This document shows, one piece after another, positions 33,548 through 42,216 of a stretch of 64,000 nt of DNA (its first letter is position 1; the number at the start of each line of letters is the position of its first letter). The translations under genes were made by a program, and so were the position numbers. The notes beneath the pieces are model-generated. The model searched no databases. It was given only the letters and a program-made list of their open reading frames with translations, and was not told the DNA's origin. The stretch comes from Oscillospiraceae bacterium (GTDB lineage Bacteria; Bacillota; Clostridia; Oscillospirales; Oscillospiraceae), in assembly GCA_017415425.1 (NCBI GenBank), contig JAFQGT010000019.1, positions 62,001-126,000 of the forward strand. The letters run 5' to 3'.

Positions 33548-34417
33548 TTATGCAAAATATGCTTCCATTTTTTTGCGGCTTTCCGGGGTTAGATCAGTTA
33601 GTGGCAGCCTGCACCCGCCGCAGTCATAGCCGATACATCCCATTGCGGTCTTAACAGGAATGGGATTGACCTCGCAGAACAGCAGGTCGATTAAAGGAAG
33701 ATACCGCCGCTGCAACGCAGCAGCTGTTTGAAAATCCTCTTCAAGAGCCGCCCGGCACATTGCTGCAGTCTCGCTGGGAAGTACGTTGGACAGCACGGAG
33801 ATTGCGCCATTTGCACCGGATGCGATGGCGGGTACGATTTGATCATCATTTCCCGACCATATTCCAAAATTCGGGCCGCAGGCCATACGGATCCGAGAGA
33901 TTTTTGTAATGTCTGTGCTTGCCTCTTTTATACCGACAACGTTGGGAATAACGCTGAGCCGCTTATATACAGATACAGGAATATCCACACCGGTTCTGGT
34001 TGGAACATTGTACAGGATGACCGGTATGGATACTGCGTGGGCAATGGTCATATAGTGAGCAATAAGTCCTTCGGGAGTTGACTTGTTATAATAGGGTGAA
34101 ACCAACAACAATGCATCAGCGCCTGCCTGCTCGGCCTCGATACTTAATTGCACAGCGCGTGCGGTGTTGTTGGAACCGGTTCCGGCTATGATTTTACAGC
34201 TGTTTCCTGCGTACTGCTTGCCCCGCCGGAACAATTCCAGCTTCTCATCATCTGTTAATGTGGCAGATTCGCCCGTGGTTCCGGCTAAAACCACAGCTTC
34301 AATACCAGCTTCGATCTGCCGTCGCAGAAGAAGCTCTGCCATTGGGTAATTGAGCTTTCCGTCAAGAAACGGGGTTACCAGTGCGGTACAGGCCCCGGTA
34401 AACAATGGTTTGCCCAT
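33548..34417 (-). CDS. dapA: 4-hydroxy-tetrahydrodipicolinate synthase DapA
   Basis: Condenses pyruvate and aspartate semialdehyde, the first step of the lysine/diaminopimelate branch. The 289-residue barrel has TALVTPF, GTTGESATL, the tyrosine of YYNKSTPEGL, the YNVPTRTG loop and the Schiff-base Lys in GIKEAS. GGAGG is 9 nt before the ATG at 34417. It stands alone, divergent from queA, with no other dap or lys gene in the window. Confidence 0.94.
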   Translation of the reverse strand: MGKPLFTGACTALVTPFLDGKLNYPMAELLLRRQIEAGIEAVVLAGTTGESATLTDDEKLELFRRGKQYAGNSCKIIAGTGSNNTARAVQLSIEAEQAGADALLLVSPYYNKSTPEGLIAHYMTIAHAVSIPVILYNVPTRTGVDIPVSVYKRLSVIPNVVGIKEASTDITKISRIRMACGPNFGIWSGNDDQIVPAIASGANGAISVLSNVLPSETAAMCRAALEEDFQTAAALQRRYLPLIDLLFCEVNPIPVKTAMGCIGYDCGGCRLPLTDLTPESRKKMEAYFA

Positions 34418-34442
34418 AGATTGACACCTCCATCTCAATCTA

Positions 34443-34495
34443 TGCAACGCATTTCGTATTTGCGTGTTGCAAAAGACAGAAAGATAGACTATAAT
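34443..34495 (+). promoter_or_regulatory. queA promoter and overlapping inverted repeat
   Basis: TTGCAA (34467-34472) and TATAAT (34490-34495) are exactly 17 nt apart. TGCAACGCA (34443-34451) and TGCGTGTTGCA (34461-34471) form an imperfect inverted repeat with a 2-nt bulge that covers the -35 element. It lies in the shared upstream region of dapA, so it could regulate either gene. Confidence 0.65.
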
Positions 34496-34539
34496 TTATG
34501 AATGAAAGATAGAAAACTGAAAATTTGGAGAGTGTTTAT

Positions 34540-35562
34540 TTGAAAACCCGTGACTTTTGGTATGATCTTCCGGAGGAACTGATCGCCCAGACACCACTGG
34601 AACAGCGGGATACGTCCCGGCTGCTGGTGCTGGACAGAAAAACCGGCAAGGTCACGCATCAGCATTTTTATAAAATCATAGAGTACCTGCAGCCCGGAGA
34701 TTGTCTGGTTATGAATGACTCCCGGGTACTTCCTGCAAGATTGCTGGGTCACCGGCCTACAGGGGGCGCTGTGGAGCTGCTTTTGCTGCGTGATATGGGC
34801 AATAAGCACTGGGAATGTCTGGCAAAGCCTGGCAGAAAGCTTCAGGAGGGTCAGGAGGTAATCTTCGGAGACGGAGAACTGACGGCAACGGTCCGCCAGG
34901 TCCGGGAGGACGGTAATCGTGTTGTAGAGTTCCACTATGAAGGTATTTTTCTGGAGGTGCTGGAACGTCTGGGTAAGATGCCGCTGCCGCCTTATATTAA
35001 GACAGAACTGCAGGATCAGGAGCGGTATCAAACTGTCTATTCCAAGGCAACCGGTTCTGCTGCTGCGCCAACCGCTGGCCTTCATTTTACCAATGATCTG
35101 CTGAATGCGATTCGCTGCAAGGGTGTGAAAACTGCTTTTGTAACGCTGCACGTGGGTCTTGGTACGTTCCGGCCTGTAAAGGCTGAGGAAATTTCTGATC
35201 ATCATATGCACAGTGAGCTGTGTATGATCAATGAAGAGACCGCGGCAATCCTCAATGAAACGAAGGCCAGCGGAGGCCGGGTGATCTGTGTGGGTACCAC
35301 ATCCTGCAGAACATTGGAATCTTTGGTGGAGGATGACGGTACATTTACAGCAAAAAGCAAATGGACGGATATATTCATTTACCCCGGGTATACCTTCAAG
35401 GCGATGGACGGCTTGATTACCAATTTCCATCTGCCGGAGAGTACATTGGTGATGCTGGTCTCAGCTTTTGCCGGCAGGGAAAATGTATTGGCTGCCTATG
35501 AAGAAGCTGTCCGTGAGCGGTACCGCTTCTTTTCTTTTGGCGATGCGATGACTATCCTATGA
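34540..35562 (+). CDS. queA: S-adenosylmethionine:tRNA ribosyltransferase-isomerase QueA
   Basis: Transfers the ribosyl group of SAM to preQ1-tRNA to give epoxyqueuosine. The 340-residue protein starts at a TTG ([19 protein letters not shown]) 8 nt after GGAGAG and shows [35 protein letters not shown] and the C-terminal [16 protein letters not shown]. It is followed 13 bp later by tgt, the classical pair. The preQ1 biosynthesis genes (queC, D, E, F) are absent from the window, so the base may be made elsewhere or salvaged. Confidence 0.94.
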   Translation: MKTRDFWYDLPEELIAQTPLEQRDTSRLLVLDRKTGKVTHQHFYKIIEYLQPGDCLVMNDSRVLPARLLGHRPTGGAVELLLLRDMGNKHWECLAKPGRKLQEGQEVIFGDGELTATVRQVREDGNRVVEFHYEGIFLEVLERLGKMPLPPYIKTELQDQERYQTVYSKATGSAAAPTAGLHFTNDLLNAIRCKGVKTAFVTLHVGLGTFRPVKAEEISDHHMHSELCMINEETAAILNETKASGGRVICVGTTSCRTLESLVEDDGTFTAKSKWTDIFIYPGYTFKAMDGLITNFHLPESTLVMLVSAFAGRENVLAAYEEAVRERYRFFSFGDAMTIL

Positions 35563-35575
35563 ATTGGAGAAATGT

Positions 35576-36706
35576 ATGTTTGAATTGAAGAAAACGGAAG
35601 GGAAGGCCCGTCGCGGTGAATTTACCTGCGCCCACGGAACTGTCCAGACTCCGGTATTTATGAATGTAGGCACGCAGGGTGCCATCAAGGGCGCTCTCAG
35701 CGCCAAGGATCTTAAGGATATTGGTTGTCAGGTGGAACTTAGCAATACCTATCATCTGCATCTGCGACCCGGTGATCATCTGGTGAAGGAATGCGGTGGT
35801 TTGCACAAGTTTATGACCTGGGACGGCCCGATCCTGACCGATTCCGGTGGATTTCAGGTGTTCAGCCTGGCATCCCTTCGGAAAATTAAAGAAGAGGGTG
35901 TTACATTTTCCTCGCACATCGACGGCCATAAAATTTTTATGGGTCCGGAGGAAAGTATGCAGATCCAATCCAATCTTGGATCGGACATCTGTATGGCCTT
36001 CGACGAGTGTGTTGAAAATCCTGCGCCCAGACAATATGTGAAAGAAAGTGCGGATCGTACATTTCGTTGGCTGGAACGCTGTAAGGCAGAAAATGCCCGG
36101 TTAAATGCTTTGCCGGATACTGTCAATCCGAAGCAAATGCTCTGGGGTATCAATCAGGGCGGCACTTATGCGGATATTCGTGTAGATCATATGAAACGGA
36201 TTGCGGAGCTGGAGCTGCCGGGATATGCTATCGGCGGACTGGCAGTAGGAGAGACCGCTGAGCAGATGTATGACATCATTGAGGCTGTAGAACCTCATAT
36301 GCCTGCGGACAAGACCCGGTATCTGATGGGCGTTGGTACGCCTACCAATATCATTGAGGGTGTTGCTCGCGGTGTGGATTTCTTTGACTGTGTAATGCCT
36401 GCCCGGAACGCCAGACACGCCAGACTGTTCACCTGGGAGGGTGCAATTAATCTGAAAAATGCCAAATACGCCAAAGATTTGAATCCCATTGACCCCCAAT
36501 GCGATTGTCCTGTGTGCCGCCGGTATTCCAGAGCCTATATCCGGCATCTGTTTGTAGCGGAGGAGATGCTGGCTATGCGGCTGTGCGTAATGCATAACCT
36601 GTATTTTTACAACAAATTGATGGAACGCATCCGGGATGCGTTGGATATGGGGACGTTTGCCCAGTTCAGAAATGAATACTCGGAGAAATTAAACCGCAGA
36701 ATCTAA
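35576..36706 (+). CDS. tgt: tRNA-guanine transglycosylase Tgt
   Basis: Exchanges G34 of GUN-anticodon tRNAs for preQ1. The 376-residue protein begins MFELKKTEGKARRGEFTC and has the nucleophile region TDSGGFQVFSL, GGLAVGE, the MPARNARHARLFT loop and the zinc site CDCPVCRRYSRAYIRHLF. GGAGAA precedes the ATG at 35576 by about 6 nt; an upstream in-frame TTG is less likely. Confidence 0.95.
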   Translation: MFELKKTEGKARRGEFTCAHGTVQTPVFMNVGTQGAIKGALSAKDLKDIGCQVELSNTYHLHLRPGDHLVKECGGLHKFMTWDGPILTDSGGFQVFSLASLRKIKEEGVTFSSHIDGHKIFMGPEESMQIQSNLGSDICMAFDECVENPAPRQYVKESADRTFRWLERCKAENARLNALPDTVNPKQMLWGINQGGTYADIRVDHMKRIAELELPGYAIGGLAVGETAEQMYDIIEAVEPHMPADKTRYLMGVGTPTNIIEGVARGVDFFDCVMPARNARHARLFTWEGAINLKNAKYAKDLNPIDPQCDCPVCRRYSRAYIRHLFVAEEMLAMRLCVMHNLYFYNKLMERIRDALDMGTFAQFRNEYSEKLNRRI

Positions 36707-36713
36707 AATTATC

Positions 36714-36741
36714 TTGCTTTTTGATCAAATAATGCTATAAT
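36714..36741 (+). promoter_or_regulatory. Possible promoter of yajC
   Basis: TTGCTT and TATAAT with a 16-nt spacer, 35 nt before the yajC start and immediately after the tgt stop. Confidence 0.55.
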
Positions 36742-36775
36742 AAATTGCGATATTATACAAGAAGGAGTAATTTCT

Positions 36776-37162
36776 ATGTTACATTTTTTAACTGAAACAG
36801 CGCAGGGTGGCGGCATGATGACTACCTTGATTATGCTGGGCGGTATGCTGGTTGTTTTCTATTTTATGCTGATTCGGCCTGAGAACAAGCGGAAGAAGGA
36901 AGCAGAACAGATGCGTTCCTCCGTGAAGAACGGAGATCTGGTTACCACCATTGGCGGTATTGTTGGTACTGTTGTAGATGTGAAGAGCGATAAGTTTGTC
37001 ATTGAGACCGGTGCCGATCAGGTGCGTATTGAGTTTGCTAAGTGGGCTCTGTCTACCAACGAAACTGCTGCTGAAGCGGCCAAGGAAGCAACTAAGAAAA
37101 AGCAGGAGCAAAAGGCTAAGGAAAAGGCTGTTAAGGCTGCTGCCAAGAAGAAAGAAGACTAA
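36776..37162 (+). CDS. yajC: Preprotein translocase accessory subunit YajC
   Basis: The 128-residue protein has one membrane helix (about residues 15-36, TTLIMLGGMLVVFYFMLIRP), then the conserved KNGDLVTTIGGIVGTVVDVKSDKFVIETG domain, and a long Lys/Ala/Glu-rich tail (KKKQEQKAKEKAVKAAAKKK). YajC associates with SecDF-YidC. The tgt-yajC order is widespread. secD/secF do not follow; the strand switches after a terminator. Confidence 0.92.
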   Translation: MLHFLTETAQGGGMMTTLIMLGGMLVVFYFMLIRPENKRKKEAEQMRSSVKNGDLVTTIGGIVGTVVDVKSDKFVIETGADQVRIEFAKWALSTNETAAEAAKEATKKKQEQKAKEKAVKAAAKKKED

Positions 37163-37166
37163 ATGA

Positions 37167-37196
37167 AAAGCGCTTCGGCTTGAACCGAAGCGCTTT
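37167..37196 (+). terminator. Terminator after yajC
   Basis: AAAGCGCTTCGG/CCGAAGCGCTTT with a CTTGAA loop and a T tail. It also serves the converging exporter gene that ends at 37198. Confidence 0.88.
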
Positions 37197-37197
37197 T

Positions 37198-38424
37198 TTA
37201 GTTTGTTTGTTGCTTATGAACGTTCCATAGACGAACCAGTGTGGAGATCATTAAAATGCCAACAGCAATTACGCCTGCGATGGCAATGGTATGGGTGCAT
37301 CGGGATGCAAACAACGCCATATCTCCGCTGACAACGTGGTTGGTGGTGTAATAAATACCAGCGCCGGGGATCAGTGGGAAGATGGAAACACAAAGGTAAG
37401 AAATGGCGGGATATTTGCGTATTCTAGCCATTACTTCAGAGTATGCCGATGCCACCAGGGCTGAAAGGAAATAACAAAGGATGTCTCCGCCGCCAAGAAA
37501 ATCTACCAGACAGTATGCGGCCCAAGTGACCGCGCCACCCAATGCACACAGCAGGATGCCGGGGCCGTGGATATTAAACAAAATGGCAAAACCGATACAG
37601 CCAACAAAGCAGGCAAGACATTGTACAGGATAACTGTGGGAAATTGCTGCAGGGGGCACGGGTATTCCCCAAAGGGTATTTACTAAATTCCAGGCCACGC
37701 CTGTTCCCAGCGCGATTGCTGCTGCAATCAGTAGTACCTGAACAATGCGGTTTATGCCGGAATTGGTATCACCGAAGATAATGTCCCGCATAGCATTTGT
37801 AAAAATAAGACCGGGAACAAGGATCATCAATGTGCCGATGACTACCATATCTGTATTATTGGCTATGCCAAATACGCCGGTGATATAGGCAACAGCCGCC
37901 ATAAAAAATGACGCGGCAATGGTCTTGAAGAATGAATTGACCTTGGAGTGATCCATAAACTTATTAAACAGTCCCAACAGCATACCGCAAAAACCTGCGC
38001 AGAGGGAGTCAATCAGCGTTCCGCCAAAGAAGACGGCATAACCTGCAGCACCCAATATGCTGCCCAGCATAACAAATGGCAGGGTATAGCGAACGCGGGA
38101 TGCAGTGGTTTCTTTCAGCCATTTTACAGCAGTTTCAATTTCCGGGACTTCGTTGCAGATTCTGCGACAAAGATTGCTGTAGCGCTCCACAGAATCCAGG
38201 TCATTCCCGTGAAACCCGATTCTCCGCATCCGGGTAATGGAGCTGCCGTCATCGGTTTGAATGGAGACGATGGTACAATTCGGGATGGAAAAAACTTCAG
38301 AGGAAACACCGTATGCGCTTAAGATCCGATTGATGCTCTCTTCCACACGGAAGGTTTCCGCGCCGGACATTGCAAGACGATATCCCAAGTCGGAGACCAT
38401 ATCCAACAGCATATGATAATCCAT
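37198..38424 (-). CDS. ThrE-family threonine/serine exporter, fused two-domain form
   Basis: The 408-residue membrane protein combines the DUF1212 (ThrE N-terminal) domain and the smaller DUF3815 domain in one chain; many Clostridia encode them as two adjacent genes. Visible are a cytosolic start MDYHMLLDMVSDLGYRLAMSGAET, the long helical bundle with ITGVFGIANNTDMVVIGTLMILVPGL, and the second domain with IFPLIPGAGIYYT. About ten membrane helices are predicted. Export of Thr/Ser is inferred from family members. Confidence 0.86.
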   Translation of the reverse strand: MDYHMLLDMVSDLGYRLAMSGAETFRVEESINRILSAYGVSSEVFSIPNCTIVSIQTDDGSSITRMRRIGFHGNDLDSVERYSNLCRRICNEVPEIETAVKWLKETTASRVRYTLPFVMLGSILGAAGYAVFFGGTLIDSLCAGFCGMLLGLFNKFMDHSKVNSFFKTIAASFFMAAVAYITGVFGIANNTDMVVIGTLMILVPGLIFTNAMRDIIFGDTNSGINRIVQVLLIAAAIALGTGVAWNLVNTLWGIPVPPAAISHSYPVQCLACFVGCIGFAILFNIHGPGILLCALGGAVTWAAYCLVDFLGGGDILCYFLSALVASAYSEVMARIRKYPAISYLCVSIFPLIPGAGIYYTTNHVVSGDMALFASRCTHTIAIAGVIAVGILMISTLVRLWNVHKQQTN

Positions 38425-38460
38425 AGCAGAAATCCTTTCTGTATTGATGTAACGTGTATC

Positions 38461-38488
38461 AGTATATCACAATATGGCAAAATTACAA
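38461..38488 (-). promoter_or_regulatory. Promoter of the ThrE-type exporter gene
   Basis: TTGTAA (38488-38483) and TATACT (38466-38461) on the minus strand with a 16-nt spacer. Confidence 0.55.
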
Positions 38489-38490
38489 GT

Positions 38491-38517
38491 AAAAGCCACC
38501 GAATTTCGGTGGCTTTT
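38491..38517 (-). terminator. Terminator after the DegV gene
   Basis: AAAAGCCACC/GGTGGCTTTT with a 7-nt loop, 4 bp past the DegV stop codon on the minus strand. Confidence 0.8.
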
Positions 38518-38520
38518 TGC

Positions 38521-39363
38521 TTATTTTCTTACAAACAGAACGCCTAATGTGCCGGGTCCACAATGGCAGGAAACGGTGCAGCCGGCATTTGTCCAGTAAA
38601 CATTTTTGAAATCACCGTACTGATTTACAGCGGTCTTTACCGCATCCAGGCATTCATCAGTAACCGGTGTCCGGGTTACGAACAAAGCATCCCGTTCAAG
38701 ATCATCCCGATCTGCTAGACGGTCTTTCACGTAACTTGCCAGACACTTGGAATAGCTACCGCGGTACTTCTTAACAACTGACATTTTGCCGTCTTTTACT
38801 TCAATACAGGGTTTTAAGTTTAGCAGATTTGCACCGAGCGCAACCACTGCAGAGCAACGGCCACCCTTTACCATATACTGTAGCTGATCCAATAGGAAGC
38901 TTGCCTCTACTTTGGTTACAAAACTTTGTAAAAACTCACAGATTTCCTCCATAGAGGAGCCGTTAATGGCTAATTCACAAGCCTTTAACACCACAAGACC
39001 CTGGCCAGTGGATAAATTGCGGGAATCAATGACCAGAACATTATCGAATTCTTCAGCTGCAAGACAGGCGTTTTGGTAGCTGGAGGAAAATTCAGAGCTG
39101 ATATTGATGTGAACAATTCCATCATACGCATCTGCGTATTTAGCGAAAAATTCCTGATATTCACCAACACTACCGGCAGTGGTGGAGCACAGGCTGCCAC
39201 CTGCAGCCACGTGAGCAAAGATTTCATCAGGTGTGATGGAAATTCCGTCGGCGTACGGTTGGTTATCCTTAACAACCGTAAGAGGAAAGATCGCAATATT
39301 ATGCTGTTCCAAAAGCTCTTTGGATAGGTCGCAGGTACTATCGGAAGTGATTTTAATATTCAT
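38521..39363 (-). CDS. DegV family fatty-acid-binding protein
   Basis: The 280-residue protein starts MNIKITSDSTCDLSKELLEQHNI, the hallmark of DegV, and has TTAGSVGEYQEFF, the IDSRNLSTGQG loop, YMVKGGRCS and the C-terminal CHCGPGTLGVLFVRK. Members act as FakB-type fatty acid carriers for FakA kinase in exogenous fatty acid use. No fakA is nearby. Monocistronic, between two strand switches. Confidence 0.9.
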   Translation of the reverse strand: MNIKITSDSTCDLSKELLEQHNIAIFPLTVVKDNQPYADGISITPDEIFAHVAAGGSLCSTTAGSVGEYQEFFAKYADAYDGIVHINISSEFSSSYQNACLAAEEFDNVLVIDSRNLSTGQGLVVLKACELAINGSSMEEICEFLQSFVTKVEASFLLDQLQYMVKGGRCSAVVALGANLLNLKPCIEVKDGKMSVVKKYRGSYSKCLASYVKDRLADRDDLERDALFVTRTPVTDECLDAVKTAVNQYGDFKNVYWTNAGCTVSCHCGPGTLGVLFVRK

Positions 39364-39436
39364 TATAATTTCTCTCCTTAAACCTTACAAAAGTTTTTAC
39401 AATACGTCTTCAAAGACGGCAGTATCAAAAAAGGCA

Positions 39437-39487
39437 GTACATTACGAAAATGTACATACTTGCAATATATGCAATGTATGATAAAAT
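39437..39487 (+). promoter_or_regulatory. copA promoter with two inverted repeats (probable metal-responsive operator)
   Basis: TTGCAA (39460-39465) and TAAAAT (39482-39487) have a 16-nt spacer. GTACAT (39437-39442) and ATGTAC (39450-39455) form one inverted repeat. CATACTTGCA and TGCAATGTATG (39455-39480) form a second, nearly perfect one covering the -35 element and the spacer. I do not see the canonical CopY box (TACAnnTGTA) or a clear CsoR site, so the regulator is unassigned. Confidence 0.55.
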
Positions 39488-39550
39488 AGTACCATAAAAC
39501 TCTTTATGTGTCAATTCGTCAAAAACAGTGCGAAAAGAGGAGGCGGATCA

Positions 39551-42022
39551 ATGCAACTGAAATTCAATGTTACCGGAATGACCTGTGCAGCCTGTTCTGC
39601 AAGGGTCGAAAAAGTAGCTACACAGATCCCCGGTGTTGAGAAAGCAGAAGTGAATCTTTTGGCAGGAACAATGTCTGTAAATGCAAATGAGCGGACGGTG
39701 ATACCTCAAATTCTGGCAGCGATTGAAAAAGCCGGATACGGAGCAACCGTTATGGGTGATACGCCGGTAAACAGAGCGCCTGCAGACAATAGCCTGCCGG
39801 AAATGAAAAGGCGAATCATTTACTCAGCCATCTTCTTGGTGGTGCTGATGTATTTTACAATGGGTCATATGATTCATCTGCCTATGCCAGGCTGGTATCA
39901 CGGGGATGAAAATGCCCTTGTTGCAGTGCTGGTGCAACTTTTTTTGACACTACCGGTTTTATATTGGAACCGTGCCTACTACCGTAAGGGTATTCGTTCC
40001 TTACTTCACCGGTCACCCAATATGGATTCTTTGATCGCAGTTGGATCGGGAGCAGCCTTTGTGTATGGTGTGGTGGCTCTGTTTCGTATGGCATATGCAA
40101 TGGGTAACAACCAAATGGATGTGGTTGTATACTATAGTCAAAACCTATATTTTGAATCTGCGGCGATGATCCTGACGTTGGTGACGCTGGGTAAATACCT
40201 TGAAACCAGAGCGAAAAAGAAGACAGGCGATGCAATTTCCCGTCTTATGGACTTGAATCCCAAAACCGCAACGGTTCGCAGAAACGATATCAATATAGAA
40301 CTTCCCATTGAACAGGTTGTTGTGGGGGATACTGTGATCATCCGTGCCGGTGGAAGGATCCCGGTGGATGGAACGATCCTGTCCGGTCGGGCTACTGTAG
40401 ACCAAAGCGCCTTGACCGGGGAAAGCATTCCTGTAGAGAAATCGGTAGGAGATAGTATAGCTGCCGGAACAACCAATCTGGAAGGGTATCTGGAAATGTG
40501 TGCCGACCGGGTGGGTGAGGACACGACCCTTTTTCAGATCATCCGAATGGTTGAGGAGGCAGGCGGCTCTAAGGCGCCGATTGCACGGCTTGCAGATAAG
40601 ATTGCCGGTATTTTTGTACCTGTTGTTATGACGATTGCGGCAATCACTTTTTTTGTTTGGCTATTCTCTGAACAATCTTTGGAATTTGCGCTAAATATGG
40701 CCATATCGGTGTTGGTGATTTCCTGTCCCTGTGCATTGGGACTTGCTACGCCGGTTGCTATTATGGTGGGTACCGGTCGGGCAGCCGGAATGGGTGTTTT
40801 GTTCCGGAATGCTGAGGCGCTGGAAAATCTCCACAAGATCGATACAGTGGTGCTGGATAAGACAGGTACACTGACTAAGGGACAGCCTGAGGTAACAGAT
40901 GTGATCCCGGCAGCCGTGACGGAGACAGAACTTCTGATGATTGCTGCGTCCCTGGAGGAGAAATCGGAGCATCCTTTTGCAACTGCTATTATAAATAAGG
41001 CAATTTCTCTGCCGAAAAAGAAAGTATCTGATTTTCAAGTATTGCCGGGACGGGGCGTCCGCGGCATCATTGACGGAACGGAATACTTAGGCGGCAACAG
41101 ACGACTGATGGAGGAAATCGGAATCTCCGTCCCGGATTTTCACCAGCTGACAGAAAAAGGGAAGACACCCCTATATTTTGCCTCCAGGCAGGCATATTTG
41201 GGCGCTATTGCAGCGGCGGATGTGTTAAAAACGGATTCGGTATCCGCAGTGCAGGCAATGCACAGGTTGAACCTGGATGTGATTATGCTGACAGGTGATA
41301 ATGCCGCAACAGGGGGCGCTATTGGTGATATAGCTGGAATCAGTAACATTATCTCCGATGTGCTTCCCGGGGACAAGGCGGGTGTGATCTCCGATCTGCA
41401 AAAGCTAGGACACAGAGTATTGATGGTTGGAGACGGCATCAATGACGCACCTGCACTGGCAACTGCAGATGTGAGTATGGCCATTGGAAACGGTACGGAC
41501 ATTGCTGTTGAATCTGCCGATGTCGTCCTGATGAATAACTCCCTATGCGGTGTAGCGCAGGCGGTGGAATTAAGCAAGGCAACAATTCGCAATATTAAAC
41601 AGAATCTGTTTTGGGCTTTCTTTTACAATTCTTTGGGCATTCCTATCGCTGCCGGAATTTTGTACCCTGGATTGGGAATTGCTCTGAGTCCGATGATCGG
41701 GGCGGCAGCTATGAGTATGAGTTCCGTATTTGTGGTGACGAATGCGCTGCGTCTGCGGTGGTTTCGTACGAAAACAAGATTGAAAGCCTCTCAGAAAGCT
41801 GAAATTATTAAGGAGAAGAGAACTATGACAACTGTGATCAATGTTGAAGGAATGATGTGTCCCCACTGTAAAGCAAGAGTGGAATCTGTCTGCAAGGAAG
41901 TTCCCGGCGCTACTGATGCGGTGGTGAATTTGCAGGCAAAAACCGTTACGGTAACCGGAGATGTCGATTTGAACACGGTGAAGAAAGCTATTTTGGATGC
42001 AGGTTATGAAATAGTTGAATAA
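39551..42022 (+). CDS. copA: Copper-exporting P1B-type ATPase CopA with C-terminal CopZ-like domain
   Basis: Exports Cu(I). The 823-residue protein has an N-terminal HMA domain (GMTCAAC, Cys12/Cys15), eight membrane helices with the metal-binding C392-P-C394, the phosphorylated D436 in DKTGT, the SEHPF motif and GDGINDAPAL. A second HMA domain (GMMCPHC, Cys770/Cys773) follows as the last 66 residues, which is rare; HMA domains normally precede the membrane part. The C-terminal module looks like a CopZ chaperone gene fused in frame. AAGGAG and ATG (41810-41827) remain at its junction, so free CopZ may also be made. AGGAGG precedes the ATG at 39551. Confidence 0.93.
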   Translation: MQLKFNVTGMTCAACSARVEKVATQIPGVEKAEVNLLAGTMSVNANERTVIPQILAAIEKAGYGATVMGDTPVNRAPADNSLPEMKRRIIYSAIFLVVLMYFTMGHMIHLPMPGWYHGDENALVAVLVQLFLTLPVLYWNRAYYRKGIRSLLHRSPNMDSLIAVGSGAAFVYGVVALFRMAYAMGNNQMDVVVYYSQNLYFESAAMILTLVTLGKYLETRAKKKTGDAISRLMDLNPKTATVRRNDINIELPIEQVVVGDTVIIRAGGRIPVDGTILSGRATVDQSALTGESIPVEKSVGDSIAAGTTNLEGYLEMCADRVGEDTTLFQIIRMVEEAGGSKAPIARLADKIAGIFVPVVMTIAAITFFVWLFSEQSLEFALNMAISVLVISCPCALGLATPVAIMVGTGRAAGMGVLFRNAEALENLHKIDTVVLDKTGTLTKGQPEVTDVIPAAVTETELLMIAASLEEKSEHPFATAIINKAISLPKKKVSDFQVLPGRGVRGIIDGTEYLGGNRRLMEEIGISVPDFHQLTEKGKTPLYFASRQAYLGAIAAADVLKTDSVSAVQAMHRLNLDVIMLTGDNAATGGAIGDIAGISNIISDVLPGDKAGVISDLQKLGHRVLMVGDGINDAPALATADVSMAIGNGTDIAVESADVVLMNNSLCGVAQAVELSKATIRNIKQNLFWAFFYNSLGIPIAAGILYPGLGIALSPMIGAAAMSMSSVFVVTNALRLRWFRTKTRLKASQKAEIIKEKRTMTTVINVEGMMCPHCKARVESVCKEVPGATDAVVNLQAKTVTVTGDVDLNTVKKAILDAGYEIVE
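41810..42022 (+). other. Possible internal translation start for a free CopZ-like chaperone
   Basis: Inside copA, AAGGAG (41810-41815) sits 9 nt before an in-frame ATG at 41825. From there 65 residues would be read: a complete HMA domain starting MTTVINVEGMMCPHCKARVE and ending ILDAGYEIVE. Size and sequence match stand-alone CopZ. The spacing is as good as for genuine starts in this window. Confidence 0.55.
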
Positions 42023-42087
42023 GTCCGGTTTAATGGACTGAAATGGATCTATACTGAAGCCAGAAATTCTTAAGGAGAGTATGGCAT

Positions 42088-42216
42088 ATGTATAGCATTC
42101 GTTATGTTTACGGTCACATTCAGGTCTATGATCATCAGGGTAAATTCCTGTTCTCGGCGGATACGGAGCGGGAAGTAAGAGAGGAATTGATGCAATATGC
42201 GGAATCTGCGGCTTAA
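42088..42216 (+). CDS. 42-residue protein, unknown function
   Basis: The product begins MYSIRYVYGHIQVYDHQGKF and continues LFSADTEREVREELMQYAES. AAGGAG lies 10 nt before the ATG. The stop overlaps the start region of the second truA by 20 bp in another frame, so translation may be coupled. The sequence looks like a small beta-hairpin plus helix with good coding character (balanced composition, acidic helix). Not a family I can name. Confidence 0.65.
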   Translation: MYSIRYVYGHIQVYDHQGKFLFSADTEREVREELMQYAESAA

